Below are positions 1 to 8,167 of a stretch of DNA of 64,000 bases, in pieces (within the stretch, counting starts at the first letter, position 1; each line of letters begins with the position of its first letter). Source of the stretch: Pseudoflavitalea rhizosphaerae (lineage in GTDB: Bacteria; Bacteroidota; Bacteroidia; Chitinophagales; Chitinophagaceae); the NCBI RefSeq assembly GCF_003991355.1, contig NZ_RCSU01000008.1, positions 1 through 64,000 of the forward strand. The letters run 5' to 3'. Both the position numbers and the translations under genes were made by a program. The notes under the pieces are model-generated. The model searched no databases. It worked only from the letters and a program-made list of their open reading frames with translations, and was not told the origin of the DNA.

Positions 1-1
1 T

Positions 2-601
2 CCCTGCATCGACAAAGCCATTGGCAATGATATCAGGATGCAGGAAAACACCAATGTGATCTTCCTCACGGGCGCTAACATGGCTGGCAAGAGCACGCTG
101 ATGAAATCCATCGGCATTGGTATCTACCTGGCCCATATGGGCTTCCCCATCGCAGCAAAATCTTTTGAATTTTCGGTCCGTGAAGGCATGTATTCGAGTA
201 TCAACGTAGCAGATAATATCGGCCTTGGTTACAGCCATTTCTATGCGGAAGTGGTGCGCGTGAAACAAGCCGCAGACGCAGCAGCAAGTGGCAAAAGATT
301 ATTATTGATGTTCGATGAGCTGTTCAAAGGCACCAATGTGAAAGATGCTTATGATGGCACGCTGGCCGTTACGGAAGCTTTTGCCGAATACCAGGATTGC
401 CTCTTTATCGTATCTACCCATATCATTGAAGTGGGCGAAGCATTGAAAGAAACGAATAATATCCAGTTCAGGTTCATGCCAACCATCATGGATGGAGCCA
501 GGCCCAGGTATACTTATATTTTGGAAGAAGGCATCACCGAAGACAGGCAGGGCATGATGATCATAAAAAATGAAGGAATACTGGAGATGCTGAAGAACTA
601 A
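2..601 (+). CDS. MutS-family DNA mismatch repair ATPase, C-terminal part (cut by window edge)
   Basis: The frame is open from base 2 with no stop, so the gene begins left of the window and the ATG at 38 is internal. The visible part is the ABC-type ATPase domain of the MutS superfamily. It has Walker A TGANMAGKST just after the internal Met, a signature-like region, Walker B ending LLLMFDELFKGTN with the acidic DE pair, and the switch motif STH. ATP-driven conformational change on DNA is the known role of the family. The F-[KR]-GTN ending after Walker B is usual in the short Bacteroidota MutS-like proteins, which lack the MutS1 mismatch-reading domain; the N-terminus needed to decide is outside the window. 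The stop at 599-601 is followed by about 70 bp before the HNH gene. Confidence 0.85.
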   Translation, partial: PCIDKAIGNDIRMQENTNVIFLTGANMAGKSTLMKSIGIGIYLAHMGFPIAAKSFEFSVREGMYSSINVADNIGLGYSHFYAEVVRVKQAADAAASGKRLLLMFDELFKGTNVKDAYDGTLAVTEAFAEYQDCLFIVSTHIIEVGEALKETNNIQFRFMPTIMDGARPRYTYILEEGITEDRQGMMIIKNEGILEMLKN

Positions 602-675
602 CGCAATTGGTAAGCACTATCAATTTATAGTAGCACATCCTCCCAATGTGTTATTTTCGCGGCAAAGCAACAAGG

Positions 676-1446
676 ATGGATTGTTACAATTGCGGGGCCA
701 CGCTGAACAGAAAGACCAGGTCTGCAGAACATATCTTGCCAAGATCGATTGGCGGGAAAAGGATCGCATATAATCTTCTATGTAAGTCCTGTAATGAACT
801 ATTCGGCCGGACAATCGATCAGGAACTGGCCTCAAAGTTAACGCGATTCTATACCTTACTCCATCCTGAAGAAGCTGCACTGCCATCAGCCATTGTATCC
901 GGAAACAGGAAAGATGGAAAAATAGCTTTGCATGAAAAATTCATTGCACAGGTAAAGAAGAACAGGTCCTTTGCCGGCAACAAGGATTATTTCCGGGCGA
1001 TAGCAAAGACCTGCCTGAATTATTATTTATCGAAAGGCTATCCCAAACAATACTGCGAAACAATAAAAGCGTTCATCAGGAACGGAACGCCGGATGATAT
1101 CTATCAGTATTATGCGCCGGTAACCGGATCTGTTCACCAGCTTGCCGAAAATGAAGTATCACATGTATTGCATATACATGGCGATAAACGATCAGGACTG
1201 TTGTATGCCTATATCGAGCTATTCAATATGCAGAACCTGATCTTTATATTTTCGATGGATTATGACGACAGGGAAATCGATATTACTTATTGTCGTGATG
1301 TGATCACAAACGAGGAGTTGACAAAAGAAATAAAGCTCCCGCTTACCAGGCAGGAATTGGAGCATTTAGCCGCATCATCTGCAATAATGGAAGAAAAATT
1401 ATTTCCCCGATTTGAAAGATTATTGCGGATCATTCAACACCGGTAA
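676..1446 (+). CDS. HNH endonuclease-like protein with a C2-C2 zinc ribbon
   Basis: This is a 256-residue protein. The first 40 residues hold CYNCG, then EHILPRSIGG and LLCKSCN, which is the Cys2...EH-P-S-GG...N-C--CN pattern of HNH_5-type nucleases: two CxxC pairs bind structural zinc and the His of EHI sits in the beta-beta-alpha metal fold. The remaining roughly 210 residues match no family I can name. An in-frame start at 646 would overlap TATTTTCG (652-659), which resembles a Bacteroidota -7 element, so ATG 676 is preferred. No methyltransferase or specificity subunit is adjacent, so a restriction role cannot be inferred. It is a stand-alone predicted nuclease; the substrate is unknown. 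Confidence 0.75.
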   Translation: MDCYNCGATLNRKTRSAEHILPRSIGGKRIAYNLLCKSCNELFGRTIDQELASKLTRFYTLLHPEEAALPSAIVSGNRKDGKIALHEKFIAQVKKNRSFAGNKDYFRAIAKTCLNYYLSKGYPKQYCETIKAFIRNGTPDDIYQYYAPVTGSVHQLAENEVSHVLHIHGDKRSGLLYAYIELFNMQNLIFIFSMDYDDREIDITYCRDVITNEELTKEIKLPLTRQELEHLAASSAIMEEKLFPRFERLLRIIQHR

Positions 1447-1502
1447 TATTTTAAGAAAACGCTCAGTTTTTTCATCTGGGAGGAAAGCTTATCTTTATGC
1501 AG

Positions 1503-2048
1503 ATGAAACGGATATTCTTCATTACTTCGATCCTGCTTTCGGCTGCAGTGGTGCAGGCCCAGATGCCATTGGGCTTTGGTGCTATGAATGGTATGCAGCC
1601 AGGTTTCAGGAATTTCAATCAGCGGATCGATACCAGTCATATCCAAAAGAAATGGTTCCTCACCAAATATGCCGGTATTTCAGCAGGCTTGCTTTCATTC
1701 AATGGAGGCAACAGCAGTTTTTTGTCGGCCCCGATGGGTATTCAGCTCAACCGGTCCCTGAGTAATAATGTACTCGCATTTGCAGGCGTTACAGTGGCTC
1801 CAACTTATTTCCCTGGAATTGCCGGCTACAATATGCCTTTTCACACTGGCTTCGATAAAAGCAATCCATTCATGAACCCGAACAGGTTCGGCACCTATTC
1901 CACTGCGCAAATGGGGCTGATGTATATCAACAACGAAAGAACTTTTTCCATTTCCGGCAGCATCGGTGTAGGAAGAACTGATTATTACGGACGCTTTCCA
2001 ACCTATACACCTGGTCATCCTTCCTCGACCAGGAACGGAAAACAATAA
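1503..2048 (+). CDS. Small secreted protein of unknown function
   Basis: This is a 181-residue protein starting MKRIFFITS, with a clear signal peptide (hydrophobic to about residue 17, cut after AQA or VQA). The mature part is rich in Gly, Asn, Phe, Met and Tyr, with alternating patterns and segments such as MGIQLNRSLSNNVLAFAGV and SISGSIGVG that resemble beta-strands of a small outer-membrane or periplasmic barrel. No family is recognised. A second ATG two codons upstream (1497) is possible; 1503 is chosen because it starts directly with the basic n-region. TATCTTTA at 1490-1497 looks like a -7 element but lies almost on the start codon, so the promoter is unsure. Confidence 0.6.
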   Translation: MKRIFFITSILLSAAVVQAQMPLGFGAMNGMQPGFRNFNQRIDTSHIQKKWFLTKYAGISAGLLSFNGGNSSFLSAPMGIQLNRSLSNNVLAFAGVTVAPTYFPGIAGYNMPFHTGFDKSNPFMNPNRFGTYSTAQMGLMYINNERTFSISGSIGVGRTDYYGRFPTYTPGHPSSTRNGKQ

Positions 2049-2828
2049 GCAGCAATTGATGTCAAAATTCGTTACCGGGTGAGAGAATTTTTCCTCATCT
2101 CAGACTCTGCCATTCTCATCCCCTCCTCAACAGACACCATCAGTACAATTATCGTTTTTCATTTTTTTTGAATCAGGCAGTCCATTTGTATCAATGCAAT
2201 TTTCGATGGCAAAGATGCCATGTATTTCATTCGTTGGATGTATCTGATAAAGGGTACGGAATTGTTTCTATATAATGAACCAATCTGGAGTAGCAAAATC
2301 ATATAAAACGACTGCATTGAAATGAAACTTCATATTTCGTACAGCTGTAAGCGTTATGCAAACTATCAGTACACATTATACGCTACGGGTGTTTGGGGAA
2401 TCTGCACCCACACTGGCATTGCGCCGTTCTGCGGTTTGTTGAAGTTAGCGGGTGCAATTCTGCCGGTATCATTCAACAGCAGGAAAAAACTTTCAAAAAT
2501 CAATAGAAATTGTTAAGATTTTTTTGGAAAACATATCAAACTATACGTATATTTGATTAAGCATCAAACGCACGATACTCCAATCTTCACTTAAGCCCTT
2601 ATTCTAGCAATTATTCCGATTGCAAAATACCCGTAGGTCACTCTGATTAGCTTAGTCGTTTTATTTGGTTCCTATTTATGTTTACAGCTCCTGTCTGTTC
2701 AGGAATGGTGTTACCGTAGATTACCATTTTTGATCTGTACCGGAATCATTCAACCAATTGCATATTCTCTCAGGATATTGCCCAGGAATGGTATGCGATA
2801 TTCTGACTCGATAAAGTTATTTTTCGCT
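2049..2828. other. Gene-poor intergenic stretch
   Basis: About 780 bp are without a convincing gene. Most of it is AT-rich with many stops. A more GC-rich island at about 2320-2470 contains an open frame of 64 codons (2322-2516) with no ribosome-binding or promoter signal and an unprotein-like composition. Around it are GCACCC (near 2403) and GGGTGC (near 2447) as short inverted words. I see no tRNA, no transposase remnant and no coding bias. The stretch may be the debris of an older insertion. Confidence 0.5.
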
Positions 2829-2974
2829 AGGACTTCAGGGCTAAATCGGGCCGGTAGTTTTTACTACCGGTCATTTTTCCAAACTTTCAAACAGTCCTGC
2901 TGCGATCCAAATAGTTTCGTTAAGGTTTCAGAGCTAAAACAGGCCAGTGGTTTTTACTACCGGCCATTTTTTTT
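2829..2974 (+). terminator. Two tandem T-tailed hairpins (duplicated about 50-bp unit)
   Basis: Two related units lie at 2829-2880 and 2922-2974. Each carries GGCTAAA or AGCTAAA followed by a 10-bp stem with a TTTT loop and a T tract. Unit 1 stem is 2849-2858 with 2863-2872 (GGCCGGTAGT/ACTACCGGTC). Unit 2 stem is 2942-2951 with 2956-2965 (GGCCAGTGGT/ACTACCGGCC), then eight T. Several of the differences between units keep pairing through G-T wobble, and one leaves an A-C mismatch. The form is that of a Rho-independent terminator on the plus strand, yet no gene lies within 780 bp upstream. They precede the dihydroorotase-like gene, so leader attenuation is conceivable; simple duplicated terminators are the plainer reading. 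Confidence 0.6.
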
Positions 2975-2982
2975 GCCCGTTC

Positions 2983-3110
2983 GTCAGGGTGCTGCAGTCG
3001 CTCACCTCTGGCGAGTGACTTGTATTTAGTCGCCTCTGGCGACGCAGTGTTCGCCGGAGGCGAACAAATAACCGTCACTCGCCAGAGGTGAGCGACTGCA
3101 GCTCCCTGAC
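2983..3110. repeat. Palindromic element, full copy 1
   Basis: This is one large near-perfect inverted repeat: 2983-3019 pairs with 3074-3110 with a single mismatch over 37 positions. Within it are four smaller hairpins: 2996-3020 (AGTCGCTCACC/GGCGAGTGACT), 3029-3043 (GTCGCC/GGCGAC), 3048-3066 (TGTTCGCC/GGCGAACA) and 3074-3096. The reverse complement aligns across its length with the copy at 49493-49597, differing at roughly 15 of about 103 positions by eye, and its right half with 45564-45613. It ends 67 bp before the pyrC-like start codon. There are no transposase and no obvious target duplication, so it looks like a small non-autonomous repeat. Confidence 0.9.
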
Positions 3111-3153
3111 TATCAATTTTTTCCATTCCTCCGCCAAATACTCCCAAAAACCT

Positions 3154-3161
3154 TAACTTCG
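3154..3161 (+). promoter_or_regulatory. Possible -7 element for the dihydroorotase-like gene
   Basis: TAACTTCG fits the Bacteroidota -7 consensus TAnnTTTG at all but one position and lies 16 bp before ATG 3178, the same distance as the stronger TACCTTTG element before 10078. No clear TTTG is found at the expected upstream spacing, so this is a weak call. Confidence 0.3.
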
Positions 3162-3177
3162 CACAACTTTTTCTGCA

Positions 3178-4449
3178 ATGAAGTTTCTCATACAACAAGC
3201 TAAGGTTACTGATCCACTATCACCTCTTGAAGGCAAAAAGCAGGATATTTTAATTGAATCCGGGGTTATTAAGGACATCCAACCCTCTATTCAGGCCAGT
3301 GCCGACCGGATAATCTCCGGCCAGGATCTGCATGTTTCCCCGGGTTGGGTTGATTTGTTTGCCGAATTCGGCGATCCCGGATACGAGTACAAGGAAACCC
3401 TGGAAACAGGGGCTGCCGCAGCCGCTGCCGGTGGATTCACTGATGTATTGGTTGTTCCCAATACAAAACCTGTTATCGACAATAAGACCCAGGTTAGTTA
3501 TATCAAAGGCAAGAGCGCTTCGCTGCCGGTGAATATCCATCCTATCGGCGCCATTTCCCGTGGCGCAGAAGGAAAGGAACTCGCTGAAATGTATGATATG
3601 CGCGAAGCCGGGGCCCTCGCCTTCTCTGATGGTCTCTACCCCGTTCAGTCCTCGGGTGTTCTGCTCAAAGCCTTACAATATGTGAAGGCTTTCGACGGTA
3701 TCGTGATCCAGATCCCGGACGACCGCAGTGTTGGCTCCAACGGACTGGTGCATGAAGGCATTGTGTCTACCCGTCTCGGTCTTCCCGGAAAGCCCATGAT
3801 GGCCGAAGAACTGCTGGTTGCGCGCGATATCAAGCTGGCCCGTTACGCGGAATCCAGGCTGCATTTCACCGGCGTTACTTCGCCCCGCTCGCTGGAATAT
3901 ATCCGCCGCGCCAAGGAAGCTGGCCTGTCTATCACCTGCTCGGTTACCCCTTATCACCTGCTCTTCACCGATGAAGACCTGATGAAGGGCTATGATACTA
4001 ACCTCAAAGTGTACCCGCACCTGCGCCCCGAAAAGGAACGCAATATCCTGCGGGATGCCGTAGCCGATGGCACTATCGACTGCATCACTTCCCATCACAG
4101 GCCGCATGAGAAAGACAGCAAAGTGCTGGAATTCGAATATGCAAAATATGGTATGACAGGCCTGGAGACCTGCTATTCCGCACTCAGACTGGCTATGCCA
4201 TCCGTACCGGAAGCCAGATGGGTGGAACTGCTCAGCACCAACCCGCGTAAAATTTTCGGTCTGCCTGCCGCCAGCATCCAAAAAGATGCGCCTGCGCATG
4301 TAACAATTTGGGATGCAGCGGCACATATAACTGTCAATGATGCTTTCTTCCGTTCCCGCTCCCGCAACTCGGCCTATTCAGGAATGGACCTGCCAGGCAA
4401 AGTGCTGGGCGTGATCAACGGAACAGCAGTATCACTCCATTCACTTTAA
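3178..4449 (+). CDS. Dihydroorotase homologue lacking the metal-binding residues (PyrC'-like)
   Basis: This is a 423-residue amidohydrolase-fold protein that aligns end to end with class I dihydroorotase, the third step of UMP synthesis. The usual D-H-V-H-L-R-E-P-G active-site strand reads DLFAEFGDPG here, so both metal histidines and the substrate arginine are gone. The AHCED strand reads VIQIPDD, CHIS reads TGVT, and the TDHAPH loop reads TSHHRPH, losing the catalytic Asp. All visible metal ligands are therefore substituted while the scaffold (TPYHLLFTDEDL, PPLR-like PHLRPEKE, GLETCYSAL) is kept. Pseudomonas has a comparable inactive PyrC' that holds aspartate transcarbamoylase together; whether this protein does the same is inference, since no pyrB is in view. 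A catalytically competent pyrC would be expected elsewhere in the genome. Confidence 0.8.
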   Translation: MKFLIQQAKVTDPLSPLEGKKQDILIESGVIKDIQPSIQASADRIISGQDLHVSPGWVDLFAEFGDPGYEYKETLETGAAAAAAGGFTDVLVVPNTKPVIDNKTQVSYIKGKSASLPVNIHPIGAISRGAEGKELAEMYDMREAGALAFSDGLYPVQSSGVLLKALQYVKAFDGIVIQIPDDRSVGSNGLVHEGIVSTRLGLPGKPMMAEELLVARDIKLARYAESRLHFTGVTSPRSLEYIRRAKEAGLSITCSVTPYHLLFTDEDLMKGYDTNLKVYPHLRPEKERNILRDAVADGTIDCITSHHRPHEKDSKVLEFEYAKYGMTGLETCYSALRLAMPSVPEARWVELLSTNPRKIFGLPAASIQKDAPAHVTIWDAAAHITVNDAFFRSRSRNSAYSGMDLPGKVLGVINGTAVSLHSL

Positions 4450-4459
4450 AACCTTAGTG

Positions 4460-5020
4460 ATGACATCACCAACCGGAACTCCCGCTAAATCTAATGTAGG
4501 ACTAACTTATGGCCTTATCGGTGGCATCGCCATGATCGTGTATACACTCTGCCTGTACCTGGCAGGGATACAGGCATTCATGAACTTCGGTCTCGCCTTT
4601 CTTGTTTATGGCATCATCATTGTGATTGCTGTACTGGCCGGACTCAAACAAAAGAAATTGCAGGGAGGCTATATCAGTTTCGCGGAAGCGCTCAAAACTG
4701 TCTTCCTCACATTCGTACTCGCATTCCTGTTATCCACTATTTTCAATTTTGTATTATTGAATTATATTGACACCGGTTTCCGGGACCAAATGGCACAGGC
4801 CACAATGGAGAAGATGGAGGAAATAATGAAGAGGCTCGGCGCACCGGAAAGTGATATTGAGAAAGCCATGGAGGGAGCAGCCAGCGCCGATAATTACACC
4901 TTCAGTAAAATGCTGCTCGGTTATGGTATGATGTGCATCCTCTTCTGCCTGGTTTCACTGGTGATAGCAGCCATTATCAAAAAGACCAGGCCGCCATTTG
5001 ACAATGCATTTAAAGAATAA
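4460..5020 (+). CDS. DUF4199 family membrane protein
   Basis: This is a 186-residue protein with four hydrophobic segments: about residues 18-37, 42-60, 80-103 and 150-170. The sequence LQGGYISFAEALKTVF between helices 2 and 3 and the amphipathic loop before helix 4 are typical of DUF4199, a Bacteroidota family of unknown function. GTG 4457 lies directly ahead, but ATG 4460 is the better start. It begins 10 bp after the dihydroorotase-like stop and ends 7 bp before the next glycosyltransferase start, so it is probably co-transcribed with both. DUF4199 genes next to glycosyltransferases are common in this phylum; no enzymatic role can be seen. Confidence 0.8.
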   Translation: MTSPTGTPAKSNVGLTYGLIGGIAMIVYTLCLYLAGIQAFMNFGLAFLVYGIIIVIAVLAGLKQKKLQGGYISFAEALKTVFLTFVLAFLLSTIFNFVLLNYIDTGFRDQMAQATMEKMEEIMKRLGAPESDIEKAMEGAASADNYTFSKMLLGYGMMCILFCLVSLVIAAIIKKTRPPFDNAFKE

Positions 5021-5027
5021 CAATAGT

Positions 5028-5972
5028 ATGGATGTTACCATCGTAGTTCCTTTGTTCAATGAAGATGAATCCCTGCCTGAATTGTGCGCATGGATTGAAC
5101 GCGTGGTGAACGCCAACAACCTCTCCTACGAGATCATATTAGTAGACGATGGCAGCACGGACGACTCCTGGACTGTTGTGGAAAAACTCCGCGCTGCCAA
5201 TCCCAATATCAAAGGCATCCGCTTCCAGCGCAATTACGGAAAATCCGCTGCCCTCAATGAAGGCTTCAAAGCCGCCAGTGGCGATGTAGTGATCACGATG
5301 GACGCTGATCTGCAGGATAGCCCGGATGAGATCCCGGAACTCCGCCGCATGATCGTGGAAGACGGATTCGATATGGTGAGTGGCTGGAAGAAAAAACGAT
5401 TCGACAATACCCTCACCAAGAACATACCCTCCAAATTCTTCAACTGGGCAACCCGTAAGGCTTCCAAAATAAATCTGCACGATTTCAACTGCGGGCTCAA
5501 ATCCTACAGGAAGAAAGTGGTGAAGAGTGTGGAAGTGTACGGCGAAATGCACCGCTATATTCCAGTGCTGGCCAAATGGGCCGGCTTCCGTAAGATCGGC
5601 GAGAAAGTGGTGGAACACCGCGCCCGCAAATACGGCACCACCAAATTCGGATGGGAAAGATTCGTGAATGGTTTCCTGGACCTGGCCAGTATCATGTTCG
5701 TGAGCAAGTATGGCAAACGACCAATGCACTTCTTCGGACTGATCGGCACACTCTGTTTCCTGGTAGGGCTTGCGATGACCACTTACCTGATCATCGCCAG
5801 GATCTACGATCCCGCCAATAGCCTGGTGAACAGGCCGCCATTCTATATCGCACTCGCCACCATGATCATGGGCACGCAATTGTTCCTGGCAGGCTTTCTC
5901 GGTGAACTCATTGCCCGAAATGCGACCGGCAGGAATGCTTATCTCATCGAACAGAAACTGGGGGTTGAATAA
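5028..5972 (+). CDS. Glycosyltransferase family 2, polyprenyl-phosphate type (GtrB/ArnC-like)
   Basis: This is a 314-residue protein. The N-terminal GT-A domain shows VVPLFNEDESLP, the nucleotide-binding DDGSTDDS and the metal-binding MDADLQD, followed by GLKSYRKKV. Two C-terminal membrane helices (about residues 222-250 and 265-290) match transferases that move a sugar from a nucleotide donor to undecaprenyl phosphate at the inner membrane. ATG 5028 is chosen; an earlier in-frame ATG at 4998 would run 23 bp into the DUF4199 gene. Its stop overlaps the next start (TAATG). Context points to building a lipid-linked sugar for a cell-surface glycan; the sugar is not readable from the sequence. 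Confidence 0.85.
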   Translation: MDVTIVVPLFNEDESLPELCAWIERVVNANNLSYEIILVDDGSTDDSWTVVEKLRAANPNIKGIRFQRNYGKSAALNEGFKAASGDVVITMDADLQDSPDEIPELRRMIVEDGFDMVSGWKKKRFDNTLTKNIPSKFFNWATRKASKINLHDFNCGLKSYRKKVVKSVEVYGEMHRYIPVLAKWAGFRKIGEKVVEHRARKYGTTKFGWERFVNGFLDLASIMFVSKYGKRPMHFFGLIGTLCFLVGLAMTTYLIIARIYDPANSLVNRPPFYIALATMIMGTQLFLAGFLGELIARNATGRNAYLIEQKLGVE

Positions 5973-7111
5973 TGGCAAAGCAAGTAGTGATCATCGGCCC
6001 GGCTCACCCGCTCCGCGGCGGCCTCAGCACTTTTGACCATCGCCTCTGCAAACAATTCAAAGAAGAAGGATATGATTGCTGTATCTATTCCTTCTCTTTA
6101 CAATACCCTTCCATTCTTTTTCCCGGTACCAGTCAATATACCACAGAACCCGCGCCGGAAGGCATCGAGATCTATTCCGTGATCAATTCCATCTATCCAC
6201 CCAACTGGGTCCAGATCGGGAATACACTAAAGAATATCCGACCGGACCTGATCGTTGTCCGTTTCTGGTTGCCATTCATGGGACCTGCACTCGGCACCAT
6301 CCTTCGCAGGGTGAAGAAGAACAAACATACGCGCATCGTGGCCATCACAGATAATGTGATCCCGCACGAGAAACGTCCCGGCGATACATCCTTCACCCGC
6401 TACTTCCTCAAAGCCTGCGACGGTTTTGTAACGATGAGTGAAAAAGTGATGAAGGACCTCCGCCAGTTTGAAGCCACCAAACCGGCCAAACTCGCTTCCC
6501 ATCCTTTATACGATAATTTCGGCGATCCCATCCCCAAAGCAGAAGCAAGAAAAAAACTGGGATTGAAGGAAGATGAAAAGATCGCGCTCTTCTTCGGTTT
6601 CATCCGCAAATACAAGGGACTTGATCTCCTGCTGGAAGCCATGCAGGAACTGAAGAAAGATCCCCGCAATATCAAACTGATGGTGGCTGGTGAGTTCTAT
6701 GAAGATGAAAAAGAATACAATGAACTGATCAGTAAACTCGGGATTGCTGATTCGCTGATCATGCGCACGCAATTCATACCAGACAGTGAAGTGAAATATT
6801 ACCTTTGTGCAGCCGATGTGGTAGTGCAACCTTACCGCAATGCCACGCAAAGCGGCGTAACGCCATTGGCTTATCATTTTGAGATACCAATGGTGGTGAC
6901 CAATGTAGGTGGGCTGCCATCACTGGTGCCGCATGATAAGGTTGGACTGGTCTGCGAGCCTGAACCAAAAGCCATTGCCGCAGCCATCAGTGAATATTTC
7001 AACAAGGGAGAACAATATTTCCTCCCTGCCCTTCGTATGGAGAAGCAGAAATACAGCTGGCATACGCTGGTGGAAACCATCGAAACCATTGCCGCTGAAA
7101 CAAAAGGATAA
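5972..7111 (+). CDS. Glycosyltransferase family 4/GT-B type
   Basis: This is a 379-residue protein with a GT-B fold. The N-terminal domain opens GPAHPLRGGLSTFDHRLC, the Gly-rich acceptor-side loop of retaining GT4 enzymes. The C-terminal domain has the donor-binding run LFFGFIRKYKGLDLLLEAM and PYRNATQSGVTPLAYHF, ending with the usual E-x7-E-like region around NVGGLPSLV. It overlaps the previous stop by one base and is 6 bp from hddA, so the genes are translated as one operon. It is the best candidate in the window to use GDP-heptose made by the next four genes, but donor and acceptor are inferred from location only. Confidence 0.85.
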   Translation: MAKQVVIIGPAHPLRGGLSTFDHRLCKQFKEEGYDCCIYSFSLQYPSILFPGTSQYTTEPAPEGIEIYSVINSIYPPNWVQIGNTLKNIRPDLIVVRFWLPFMGPALGTILRRVKKNKHTRIVAITDNVIPHEKRPGDTSFTRYFLKACDGFVTMSEKVMKDLRQFEATKPAKLASHPLYDNFGDPIPKAEARKKLGLKEDEKIALFFGFIRKYKGLDLLLEAMQELKKDPRNIKLMVAGEFYEDEKEYNELISKLGIADSLIMRTQFIPDSEVKYYLCAADVVVQPYRNATQSGVTPLAYHFEIPMVVTNVGGLPSLVPHDKVGLVCEPEPKAIAAAISEYFNKGEQYFLPALRMEKQKYSWHTLVETIETIAAETKG

Positions 7112-7117
7112 TCAGTT

Positions 7118-8140
7118 ATGATCTACAGAAGCAAAGCTCCGCTCCGTATTGGCCTCGCCGGTGGTGGCACCGATGTAAGCCCCTATTGCGATATGTACAA
7201 TGGCGCGATCCTCAATGCCACTGTATCGCTCTATGCTTATGCCAATATTGAACCCATTGCGGAAAAGAAGATCATCTTCGAAGCGCTCGACAGGAAAGAG
7301 ATCATCAGCTTCGATTATGCCCAACAGTTACCCCTGCAGGGAACGCTTGACCTCCATACTGGTGTATACAACCGGATCCAGCGGGATTTCGGTATGCCTG
7401 AAACCGGCTTCCGCCTCAGCACTTATGTAGATGCGCCGGCAGGCTCTGGTCTTGGTACCTCTTCCACCCTGGTGGTTGCCATCATCGGCGCATTCGCAGA
7501 GATGTGCAGGCTGCCGCTTGGTGAATACGATATTGCGCACCTGGCTTATGAGATCGAAAGAAAAGACCTGAACATGGCCGGCGGCCGTCAGGACCAGTAT
7601 GCAGCCACTTTCGGCGGTGTGAACTTCATGGAATTCTATGCCGGTGAAAAAGTGATCGTGAATCCGCTTCGCATCAAACAACAATACCTGTTTGAATTGG
7701 AGAACAATCTTCTCCTCTATTATACCAGCACCAGCCGCGAGTCTGCCCGCATCATTGAAAAGCAGAGCCAGAACGTGGTGAACAAAAAGGAGAAATCGAT
7801 CGAAGCCATGCACCAGCTCAAAGCACAGGCGCAGATGATGAAGGAAGCATTGCTCAAGGGAAAAGTGCACGAAGTGGGTGATATCCTCGATTTCGGATTC
7901 CAGCAAAAAAAACAAATGGCTGAAGGCATCAGCAACAGCCTGATGGACGATATTTACAATACTGCCAAAGCAGCCGGCGCAACGGGTGGAAAGATCTCCG
8001 GTGCAGGCGGCGGCGGTTTCATGACCTTCTATTGTCCGGGTACCACCAAATACGCAGTGGAATCAGCCCTCGGTCAATTCGGAGGTTATGTAAAACAATA
8101 CCAGTTTGTGAAGCATGGCCTTACAACCTGGACCATTTAA
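7118..8140 (+). CDS. hddA: D-glycero-alpha-D-manno-heptose 7-phosphate 1-kinase
   Basis: This is a 340-residue GHMP kinase. It opens with SKAPLRIGLAGGGTDVSPYC, typical of the HddA/fucokinase branch, carries the phosphate loop PAGSGLGTSSTLVVA near residue 110 and the third GHMP motif SGAGGGGFMTFY near residue 290. HddA phosphorylates heptose 7-phosphate at the alpha C1 position, committing it to the GDP-D,D-heptose route rather than the ADP-L,D-heptose route of enteric LPS. Neighbouring isomerase, guanylyltransferase and bisphosphatase genes make the assignment firm. There is a 27-bp gap to gmhA. Confidence 0.88.
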   Translation: MIYRSKAPLRIGLAGGGTDVSPYCDMYNGAILNATVSLYAYANIEPIAEKKIIFEALDRKEIISFDYAQQLPLQGTLDLHTGVYNRIQRDFGMPETGFRLSTYVDAPAGSGLGTSSTLVVAIIGAFAEMCRLPLGEYDIAHLAYEIERKDLNMAGGRQDQYAATFGGVNFMEFYAGEKVIVNPLRIKQQYLFELENNLLLYYTSTSRESARIIEKQSQNVVNKKEKSIEAMHQLKAQAQMMKEALLKGKVHEVGDILDFGFQQKKQMAEGISNSLMDDIYNTAKAAGATGGKISGAGGGGFMTFYCPGTTKYAVESALGQFGGYVKQYQFVKHGLTTWTI

Positions 8141-8167
8141 AACAACTTTTCTAAAACATATTAAGGT

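Noticed and set aside
2322-2516. Open frame of 64 codons and a GC-rich island, considered as a small gene or an integron attC-like site
   Set aside because: No promoter or homologous domain; the short words GCACCC/GGGTGC do not form the paired R and L boxes of attC, and no integrase is near.
2730-3029. Open frame of 99 codons over the tandem hairpins and the palindromic element
   Set aside because: Its length is explained by the repeated units, which translate to similar peptides (RAGSFYYRSFF, QASGFYYRPFF); the hairpin constraint accounts for the sequence better than a protein.
5139-5978. A 279-codon open frame antisense to the GT2 gene
   Set aside because: A shadow of a strongly biased coding region; the GT2 motifs on the plus strand are unambiguous and the antisense protein has no recognisable fold.
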